Positions 8,340-13,995 of a stretch of 13,995 nt of DNA are shown here, in pieces; position 1 is the first letter of the stretch, and each line of letters opens with the position of its first letter. The notes beneath the pieces are model-generated. The model was not told the origin of the DNA. It saw only the letters and a program-made list of their open reading frames with translations, and ran no database searches. The position numbers and the translations under genes are program-made. The stretch comes from Phycisphaerales bacterium (lineage in GTDB: Bacteria; Planctomycetota; Phycisphaerae; Sedimentisphaerales; Anaerobacaceae): assembly GCA_003533825.1 (NCBI GenBank), contig DQCG01000142.1, positions 14,315 to 28,309 of the forward strand, read 5' to 3'.

Positions 8340-8345
8340 TCCCTT
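8340..8345 (-). promoter_or_regulatory. Ribosome binding site deciding the beta-helix gene start
   Basis: AAGGGA on the minus strand is five bases from ATG 8334 and eleven from the next in-frame ATG at 8328. It favours 8334 over both 8328 and the distal ATG at 8400. Confidence 0.55.
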
Positions 8346-8508
8346 GTATATAAAGATTAATAAAAATAGCTCCAATTTCCAGATTATCTAATGACTCCAA
8401 ATTAATCTATCAAAAAATATCTTAGGAAAACGGCACATAGTTTTTGCGAGACATTATATTATCAGTAAACGTGGAATTGAAAATGAATTTTATTCAAACG
8501 ATTGCTGT

Positions 8509-8536
8509 TTGCAATACATTGAAATGGCTATATAGT
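8509..8536 (+). promoter_or_regulatory. Possible sigma-70-type promoter for the GH28-like gene
   Basis: TTGCAA (8509-8514) and TATAGT (8531-8536) are 16 bases apart, ahead of AGGAG (8566-8570) and ATG 8582. The predicted leader is about 40 bases. It lies within the 247-bp divergent region between 8334 and 8582, which must also hold the leftward promoter; no convincing one was found on the other strand. It was identified by eye. Confidence 0.35.
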
Positions 8537-8581
8537 ATTCAGTAGCCGAATTAATACGAATTCATAGGAGAACGAACCACG

Positions 8582-10072
8582 ATGAAAACAACAATTCACG
8601 ATAGAGGGCAGGAATTGCAGGCGAAGCTGATACTGGGTGAGCTTTTCCATGTGTTGAGTTGGAATGTTCATAAGATGTTGACCATCATATCATTGAGTTT
8701 GGTCCTAATGGTAACAGGGCAAATCCAGGCCGATGTAACGAGTGCCGGTAAGGTTGTTACGTATGCGGCTCCGGCTGGAGAGGTTTTATCGACCGACTAT
8801 TCTGTTCGCGTGGAAGGGCAAAAGGTGGATGTTTATAGAGCACGAGTGCTCGATCCGCCGTTTGCAGACAAGGAGTATGACTTTGGCGGACCATATTCAT
8901 TTGCCAATTTCGACATGGCCGGATCCGTCACGATCCGGATTACTTCTACTCGAAATATGCGCAATACAGTGATCCGCCCGCAGAAGTCGGCGGTACGAAT
9001 GAAAGTGGAAGACGACCACACACTGAGTTTGATGCTGGAAAGACCGGTGAAAATCAGCATTGAGCCTTACGGCAAGAGAGGACCTCTGTTGTTGTTTGCA
9101 AATCCACTGGAAACCAAGAAACCTAAATCCGACGGCGAGGATGTTATTTACTTCGGGCCAGGTGTGCACAAGCCGGAGAAGATCATTTTGGAGAGCCATC
9201 AGACCCTTTACCTGGCCGGTGGTTCCGTTGTCAAGGCCGAGGTGCTCGTCAAAGGAACCAACATTAAGATTTGTGGCCGCGGTATTCTGGATGGTTCTGA
9301 CTGGGAATGGCGCAAGGGACCTGTGGGCAATTTGATCGCAATTCGCAACAGCACTAATGTGGAAGTACGCGACATCACAATTCGCGGTTCTTCTCACTGG
9401 ACTATTGTGCCCAATGACAGCCGGAACGTGACGATCCGAAACGTAAAACTATGCAATTCACGCGTCCAGAATGATGACGGTATAAATCCATGCAATTCGC
9501 AGGATGTGTTGATAACTGATTGCTTCATTCGCAGTGACGACGATTGTGTCGCACTCAAGGGGCTCGATTACCGCGGAACGAATAACAATGTAGAGCGAAT
9601 CACAGTGGAAAATTGTATCCTCTGGTGTGACCGTGCTCGTATCTTTCTACTCGGGCACGAGAGCAGAGCCGAATTTATGCGTCAGGTAACGTTGAGGAGC
9701 CTCGATATAATCCACTTTAACATGACGCCGTTTCTCCTCGAACCCGGCGAAGATATGCGTCTGGAAAATATCATTATAGAAGACATACGGATTTACGGTG
9801 AAGGCCAGAGGGAATTTGTCCGCCTTCGACCCGTGGTTAACCGGTATATGAGAAAGAAAATCCCGGGCTTTATACGCAACGTGCGATTCCGCAACGTAAC
9901 ACTTGAGGGTAAGACTGGCGAGTACCTTGTGCAGATCGAAGGGGCTGACACTGAGCATAATATTCAGAATGTGTCATTTGAGAATGTCTCAATCCTTGGC
10001 GAGAAACTGACCGGAAAATCCAAACACATAAGAACCGGAGAGCATGTGAAAGGTATCTACTTTTCTGATTAA
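8582..10072 (+). CDS. Exported GH28/GH49-like beta-helix glycoside hydrolase (polygalacturonase-like)
   Basis: The protein has 496 residues. Residues about 50-185 form a beta-sandwich (SVRVEGQKVDVYRARV, TVIRPQKSAVRM, KISIEPYG) like the N-terminal domain of GH49 and some bacterial GH28 enzymes. A beta-helix follows (VIYFGPGVHKPEKIILESHQTLYL split across 188-211, then IKICGRGILDGSDWEW). Motifs in GH28 order are NDDGINP (297-303, for the usual NTDG), SDDDCVAL (318-325, the catalytic Asp pair) and GHES (358-361, where GH28 has GHG). The GH28 RxK motif is not seen, so the family may be a GH28 relative. The likely reaction is hydrolysis of an acidic or substituted polysaccharide outside the cytoplasm. 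AGGAG sits 11 bases before ATG 8582, which gives a 31-residue polar extension before the hydrophobic signal MLTIISLSLVLMVTG. ATG 8675 is an alternative start directly at the signal peptide. Transcription appears independent of the divergent beta-helix gene. Confidence 0.88.
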   Translation: MKTTIHDRGQELQAKLILGELFHVLSWNVHKMLTIISLSLVLMVTGQIQADVTSAGKVVTYAAPAGEVLSTDYSVRVEGQKVDVYRARVLDPPFADKEYDFGGPYSFANFDMAGSVTIRITSTRNMRNTVIRPQKSAVRMKVEDDHTLSLMLERPVKISIEPYGKRGPLLLFANPLETKKPKSDGEDVIYFGPGVHKPEKIILESHQTLYLAGGSVVKAEVLVKGTNIKICGRGILDGSDWEWRKGPVGNLIAIRNSTNVEVRDITIRGSSHWTIVPNDSRNVTIRNVKLCNSRVQNDDGINPCNSQDVLITDCFIRSDDDCVALKGLDYRGTNNNVERITVENCILWCDRARIFLLGHESRAEFMRQVTLRSLDIIHFNMTPFLLEPGEDMRLENIIIEDIRIYGEGQREFVRLRPVVNRYMRKKIPGFIRNVRFRNVTLEGKTGEYLVQIEGADTEHNIQNVSFENVSILGEKLTGKSKHIRTGEHVKGIYFSD

Positions 10073-10683
10073 CTTCAAGATAACCAATAAGATGTACAAC
10101 AAATATGATAACAAAAAATATTTATATGACTTGCAGCTCGAGAAAGTTGTCACCAATTTATACAGCAAAGTCCACCTATGAAAAGCTCAAAGTCAAATAG
10201 TAAATTCTCCATTGTTATGAAAATTATCTTTGAGGTATCCACGTTACGATGTTCCAACCAATGTCACTCGTTAATTAGCGACGTTCATTGAATACGTTGG
10301 CGATTTCTTGACTACAGCCTAACTATTTTACAAACAAGAGGTTATGGGATTTAGATTTTTTGAAAAAAGGTAGATAAGCGGGTTTCGGGTTGTAGCATGG
10401 TTGTATGGATTTTGCGAGTGAAAATTGGGCCATTTTGATGGTATTATGTCACTCTTCTACAGCTTCCGCTTACGAACCTATTACTGCAATCTAAAAGGAA
10501 CTTCAGATGCTTCTCTAAAGGTCGAATAGAAATTGTATTTACCGCCGATATGACCGATCTTGACTCGTCTACAGCAGGACATACAATAAGGGAAATTGTC
10601 TCAGACGAATTAATAATCAATTGTGATATTTTGATTTCATTTATAGGCAATATGTTTGCTATTGTTGACAATACGAAGCGATA
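10073..10683. other. 611-bp region without a confident gene
   Basis: AT-rich DNA lies between the GH28-like gene and the esterase gene. No tRNA, CRISPR, insertion-sequence ends or strong terminator were seen. It contains a near-palindrome TCGTTAATTAGCGA (10268-10281, six of seven pairs matched), a good promoter candidate (10560-10587) and short open frames on both strands in its last 240 bases: a plus-strand frame ending in a TAATG overlap with the esterase start, and a 75-codon minus-strand frame at 10444-10671. Neither has a recognisable family or a good ribosome site. The length suggests a long regulatory leader or a decayed gene. Confidence 0.5.
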
Positions 10684-10684
10684 A
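10550..10684 (+). CDS. Doubtful 44-codon ORF overlapping the esterase start
   Basis: ATG 10550 opens a 44-residue frame (MTDLDSSTAG near the start, FAIVDNTKR at the end) whose TAA shares its last base with ATG 10684, the overlap typical of translational coupling. The frame stays open upstream to about 10438 without another ATG, with protein-like composition (GRIEIVFTAD). No ribosome site is visible, and the promoter candidate at 10560-10587 would lie inside it, which argues against translation. It may be the tail of a decayed gene. Confidence 0.17.
   Translation: MTDLDSSTAGHTIREIVSDELIINCDILISFIGNMFAIVDNTKR
10560..10587 (+). promoter_or_regulatory. Likely sigma-70-type promoter for the esterase gene
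   Basis: TTGACT (10560-10565) and TACAAT (10582-10587) each match the consensus at five of six positions, with a 16-base spacer. Transcription would begin near 10594, giving a leader of about 90 bases before ATG 10684. It is the best promoter match seen in the window, by eye only. Confidence 0.42.
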
Positions 10685-11871
10685 TGTCTACGAAAATCTT
10701 CATCTTTGCCCTAATGGTTTTTGTCTGTGTTTTGGCCGCGATAGAACCAGTGCTCGCTACAAACAAATATGCTCACTTGCCAACTGATAAAGCTGAGTCA
10801 CTTTTGAGTGAGATACCCAAGGTAATTGAATCATCTTTCACACCTCCACAGGAACTTATGAACGACTTCGGTACGTACAAATCCCTACTCACCTTTCAGA
10901 ATGGCACGTCGGCAAAAACAGCTTCAGACTGGCAAAGGAGAAGAAGAGAAATACTCGCTGCATGGAACAATACAATGGGCGCCTGGCCTGATCTTATTGA
11001 AAAGCCTAAAATCAAGTATTATGAACAAACACATCGGGACAACGTTACTCAACATAGTATATCTATTGAAATCGCTCCGGATAACCAAACGGTGGTTGGT
11101 TATCTACTAATTCCTGATGGTGATGCCCCATTTCCAGGTGTACTTGTTGTGTATTATGATGCCGAAACTGGAGCAGGTTTGGGTAAGGAATTGCGCGATT
11201 TTGGGTATCAGTTAGCCAAACGGGGATTTGTTGCTCTCTCGATCGGGACACCGGAATTCTGCAATCTGAAGCCTCCTTATAAGCCGCTCTGTAAGCAGAG
11301 TGAAGAAGAACCTCCACTTCAACCGCTTTCTGCACTGGCATATGTCGCAGCTAACTGTCATAGTGCTCTAGCTAATTTAACTAATGTTGATGCTAAACGA
11401 ATCGGTATCATTGGTCACTCATATGGGGGCAAATGGGCAATGTTTGCGTCCTGTCTTTATGACAAATTTGCCTGTGCCGTCTGGTCTGATCCCGGGATCG
11501 TATTCGATGAAAACCGAGCTAATATTAATTACTGGGAGCCTTGGTATCTCGGTTATGAACCAGATCATCAACGTCAGAAAGGTATTCCAGGTACTTCAAA
11601 TCCTCGAACAGGAGCTTACAAAAAACTCATTCAAGGAGGCCATAACTTACATGAATTGCATGCCCTTATGGCACCGAGGCCGTTTTTAGTCTCAGGCGGC
11701 GCCGAAGATCCACCCAAACGCTGGAAAGCCCTTAATCATACGATCGGAATCAATACGCTTCTCTGTTATGACAACCGTGTAGCTATGACAAATCGAAAAA
11801 GCCATAGTCCGACACCTGGATCGAATAACCAGATTTATGCTTTTTTTGAATATTTCCTAAAAAACCAGTAG
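10684..11871 (+). CDS. Exported alpha/beta-hydrolase, acetyl-xylan-esterase / dienelactone-hydrolase-like
   Basis: This 395-residue protein has a clear signal peptide (IFIFALMVFVCVLAAIEPVLA, residues 5-25). The first 100 mature residues are helical (SDWQRRRREILAAWNNTMGAWP), a cap seen in large exported carbohydrate esterases. The hydrolase core follows: YLLIPDGDAPFPGVLVVYYDA (140-160), then the nucleophile elbow GHSYGGK with Ser246, the acid in GGAEDPPKRW (Asp342) and the base in RKSHSPT (His374). The triad therefore appears intact and in the usual order. By family it should cleave ester bonds; with beta-helix glycosidases nearby, removal of acetyl or methyl groups from a polysaccharide is a reasonable inference, but the substrate is not shown. 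The ribosome site before ATG 10684 is weak. A possible promoter is at 10560-10587, and the next gene starts 181 bp downstream on the same strand. Confidence 0.85.
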   Translation: MSTKIFIFALMVFVCVLAAIEPVLATNKYAHLPTDKAESLLSEIPKVIESSFTPPQELMNDFGTYKSLLTFQNGTSAKTASDWQRRRREILAAWNNTMGAWPDLIEKPKIKYYEQTHRDNVTQHSISIEIAPDNQTVVGYLLIPDGDAPFPGVLVVYYDAETGAGLGKELRDFGYQLAKRGFVALSIGTPEFCNLKPPYKPLCKQSEEEPPLQPLSALAYVAANCHSALANLTNVDAKRIGIIGHSYGGKWAMFASCLYDKFACAVWSDPGIVFDENRANINYWEPWYLGYEPDHQRQKGIPGTSNPRTGAYKKLIQGGHNLHELHALMAPRPFLVSGGAEDPPKRWKALNHTIGINTLLCYDNRVAMTNRKSHSPTPGSNNQIYAFFEYFLKNQ

Positions 11872-12052
11872 TCCTCATCAATAAGGTTTCAGATATCGAT
11901 GTTATATCTTAAATGCTTGCCTAAAACATTCTCCTGTAATAAAGACAAACATGTTCTATAATCAAATACTATGTTTATGAATAATTCACCCATATTCGAT
12001 TTTATAGTATCCAATATTTAAAAATAGTTTTTTTGAGAACTGGAGTTAATCG

Positions 12053-13995
12053 ATGAACCCTAAGATTATCCTAATGTTCTCAGTATTGCTCTACTTAGCT
12101 GGAGTAGAAGAACCAAAAAGCGAAGATTTTCTTAAAGCTTACTTTCCTACAAGTGGCCAAGAACCTATCGGCAAGCCAGGACTCATAGCAACATACCGCC
12201 ATGAGTCTGAAGATTCAATCCCAGGTTCTGTTGTTCGAACCTTCACGCTGGCTCTTGGCCCTTTAGAAGAGAATAATAATATTAACTTCCAATGGCTTCA
12301 CTTGCAGGTAACTAAATCAAATGAGGAACAGTTTAACGTTTGGCTTCTAACTGATAGATATCCTCCCACTATATTATCCGCAGCTCGTGAGACGACAGCA
12401 CGGTACATATTACAGGAAGGAAACAATAAGCCTTTGGAATTCCTTAGCGAATTCTCAGCGGAAGCTGTTCTCCCCTCGCTTGGTGCCTGGAAGCATCTTT
12501 TTCCACGTACTGCAGATGGTGTTTCTTCCAACAATATATTCACTAAAAAAATAATATACCTGGGCAATACTTATCTGCTCGAAAGACTCGAAGACTCAAA
12601 AATAATGACTCAACCAGTTGACACCAAAATTCTCAAACTTCTGTCGGATGTGCTCATTGGTGTTCCTCACAATACAAAGCAGAAAGATGAGAACCGGCGT
12701 TATGACGATTCCGACTATGAGCTGATTCGACTAACACAAAATGATTATAATGAAATGATTGATGCGGGAATGAATTGCCTGCGGGTTGACAAAGAACAAG
12801 CTGGTTGGATCGACCGCCGTGATGTGTTCTATTGGGGTATTGGGGGCGATCAGGTCAATTACCCGGAATGCCTCTATCGCAGCAATTATCTTGGCCCAGC
12901 CCTTTTTCTGGATGAACCGGCAGTGTGTACGAGAGATCACGTTATTCGACCCCGTTTAAGGAAGGAGCCAGAATTTCGAGAATCTATCACTCCTCAGATT
13001 GTCTTTGATGAATTTATGAAATATTTCTACAAAGCAAAGTATCAAAGAAATCCGACAGCTTTACTTCGTGGTCTGGCGGCTCGGCCTGATGTAGATATTG
13101 GCAACATGGAATTTCTTCAGCAAAACCTTTATACATGGGAAACCATGATAAGTTCGGCTCTTTATCAGCTCAGCGAAGGAAATAGTACGCCCCCCTCTGC
13201 GATGGTTTTCGAACCACCGGGGCGAATAGGAACACTTAGAACCCTTCCGGAAATGAACATGGCTTACCTCTGCCAGATCCCTGTTGAGAATCCCAATAAC
13301 CTGGTCGGAATTATTTACGGATTTCTGCGAGGTGCAGCAAGACTCACAAACAAGGAATGGGGAACAAGTATTTATGGTCAAGTTGACCGTGCGGATAGCT
13401 ATTGGTTTTTAACACACGCCTATGATCTTGGTGCTAGTAGGTTCTTTTTTTGGGATACGCACCGACTTGCCTGTGTTCCTTTTAATGAGTGTTTGGCTTT
13501 GGCGAAAAATCTTCGAGCACATGTTGAAAGCCATCCTTATAGAGACATGGAAAAACTCAAATATGCTGCAGAAGTTGCTATTATCTTACCTGTCGGTTAC
13601 AACCTCGGCCATGTTTATATGGGTAAAGGAAATTTATGGGGACTCGGCGAACTCAACCTGGAACGTAGGAATTCCGAAGGTGTCAAGTACCGTACGGTAA
13701 TGGGTAACTTCTTTAGGGAAATTGAGCGATGTATCCGGATGGGTGTTGCATACGACCTTTTTTGGGATATCGAAGGACATGATTTTTCCGGATACCGGGA
13801 GCTGGTCCGTATCAGGGAAGATGGGAAAGTCACAGTGGAGGTTGATGGTAAAAAGGATCTTCACAACGGACCAAGAATCCCGGATCGACCAAAAGGTAAT
13901 CCACCACAGCTTGCCATTGAACTGTCGAATGATACCGGCAATGCTCCTTTAGAAGTTGCCGCCCGAGCCATTCTAGTCGAAGGTTCAGCACAAAT
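12053..13995 (+). CDS. Exported glycosidase-like protein with GH42-type trimerisation-like region, partial (C-terminus beyond window)
   Basis: The frame is open from ATG 12053 to the window edge, 647 complete codons. GGAG with a seven-base spacer supports the start. The N-terminus (KIILMFSVLLYLAGVEEP) is a short signal peptide. Residues about 35-205 are beta-rich (FQWLHLQVTKS, NVWLLTDRYPP) and may be a sandwich domain. Residues about 225-500 resemble a TIM barrel: LIRLTQNDYNEMIDAGMNCLRV fits an early helix and strand, FLDEPAV (285-291) has an Asp-Glu-Pro typical of a glycosidase acid/base strand, and RFFFWDTH (463-470) fits a later strand. Residues about 505-585 (EVAIILPVGYNLGH, FFREIERCIRMGVAYDLFWD) resemble the flavodoxin-like trimerisation domain of GH42 enzymes. 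The family was not recognised with certainty; other barrel hydrolases are possible. It follows the esterase gene by 181 bp, which contains a possible isolated -10 (TATAAT, 11957-11962). Confidence 0.72.
   Translation, partial: MNPKIILMFSVLLYLAGVEEPKSEDFLKAYFPTSGQEPIGKPGLIATYRHESEDSIPGSVVRTFTLALGPLEENNNINFQWLHLQVTKSNEEQFNVWLLTDRYPPTILSAARETTARYILQEGNNKPLEFLSEFSAEAVLPSLGAWKHLFPRTADGVSSNNIFTKKIIYLGNTYLLERLEDSKIMTQPVDTKILKLLSDVLIGVPHNTKQKDENRRYDDSDYELIRLTQNDYNEMIDAGMNCLRVDKEQAGWIDRRDVFYWGIGGDQVNYPECLYRSNYLGPALFLDEPAVCTRDHVIRPRLRKEPEFRESITPQIVFDEFMKYFYKAKYQRNPTALLRGLAARPDVDIGNMEFLQQNLYTWETMISSALYQLSEGNSTPPSAMVFEPPGRIGTLRTLPEMNMAYLCQIPVENPNNLVGIIYGFLRGAARLTNKEWGTSIYGQVDRADSYWFLTHAYDLGASRFFFWDTHRLACVPFNECLALAKNLRAHVESHPYRDMEKLKYAAEVAIILPVGYNLGHVYMGKGNLWGLGELNLERRNSEGVKYRTVMGNFFREIERCIRMGVAYDLFWDIEGHDFSGYRELVRIREDGKVTVEVDGKKDLHNGPRIPDRPKGNPPQLAIELSNDTGNAPLEVAARAILVEGSAQ

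Noticed and set aside
8897..9397. 166-codon minus-strand open frame
   Set aside because: It is antisense to the GH28-like gene and has no signal peptide or recognisable motif; the plus-strand protein has intact domain motifs across the same bases.
10350..10368. T6/A6 inverted run near TTTTTTGAAAAAA as a terminator or hairpin
   Set aside because: There is no room for a loop and no GC-rich stem; it is most likely a simple homopolymer pair in AT-rich DNA.
10444..10671. 75-codon minus-strand open frame in the intergenic region
   Set aside because: No ribosome site, family or coding signature was recognised, and it is antisense to another open frame and to the promoter candidate of the esterase gene. 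It is kept only as a note in the intergenic entry.
11891..11909. Hairpin AGATAT/ATATCT after the esterase gene as a terminator
   Set aside because: The stem is only six mostly A/T pairs with a seven-base loop and no following T run, so it does not meet the usual form of an intrinsic terminator.
1..13995. CRISPR arrays, tRNA/rRNA genes, transposases, integrases or phage genes
   Set aside because: No regularly spaced repeats, RNA gene sequences, terminal inverted repeats or mobile-element protein motifs were seen on either strand.

Overview
This window looks like part of a bacterial polysaccharide-degradation region. The likely source is a member of the Planctomycetes/Verrucomicrobia/Lentisphaerae group, for example a Phycisphaerae-type planctomycete. 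That placement is inferred from the content: many large exported right-handed beta-helix proteins, a LamG fusion and a secreted esterase, with no SusC/SusD pair such as a Bacteroidetes locus would carry. GC content is moderate and intergenic DNA is AT-rich. No ribosomal, tRNA, mobile or phage genes were seen.

Layout. The left edge (1-2647, minus strand) holds an exported nucleoside-hydrolase-family protein followed 25 bp later by a partial beta-helix protein that runs off the window; together they look like an operon. Next comes a lone plus-strand polytopic membrane protein (about 2779-3633) of unknown function, which ends 18 bp from a convergent gene. Two more exported beta-helix proteins follow on the minus strand: a 1040-residue LamG/helical-repeat/beta-helix fusion (3652-6774) and, upstream of it in transcription, a 435-residue pectate-lyase-like protein (7027-8334). 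A 247-bp divergent intergenic region separates these from the plus-strand half: a GH28/GH49-like glycoside hydrolase (8582-10072), a 611-bp region without a confident gene, an exported alpha/beta-hydrolase esterase (10684-11871), and a partial exported protein with glycosidase-like TIM-barrel features (12053 to the right edge).

How the genes may work together. Seven of the eight main genes begin with a signal-peptide-like segment, and four encode beta-helix folds typical of enzymes acting on uronic-acid-rich or sulfated polysaccharides (GH28, GH141/GH120-like, PL6/PL1-like). An esterase with an intact Ser-Asp-His triad would fit removal of acyl or methyl decorations. The nucleoside hydrolase and the terminal TIM-barrel-like protein could process smaller glycosides. 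This is inference from fold and context; no substrate can be named from sequence alone. No transporter or regulator is visible, so uptake and control genes would have to lie outside the window. No clear case of a wholly new system was found. The most unusual items are the lone membrane protein with acidic and histidine residues inside predicted helices, the exported nucleoside hydrolase coupled to a beta-helix gene, and the three-part LamG fusion.
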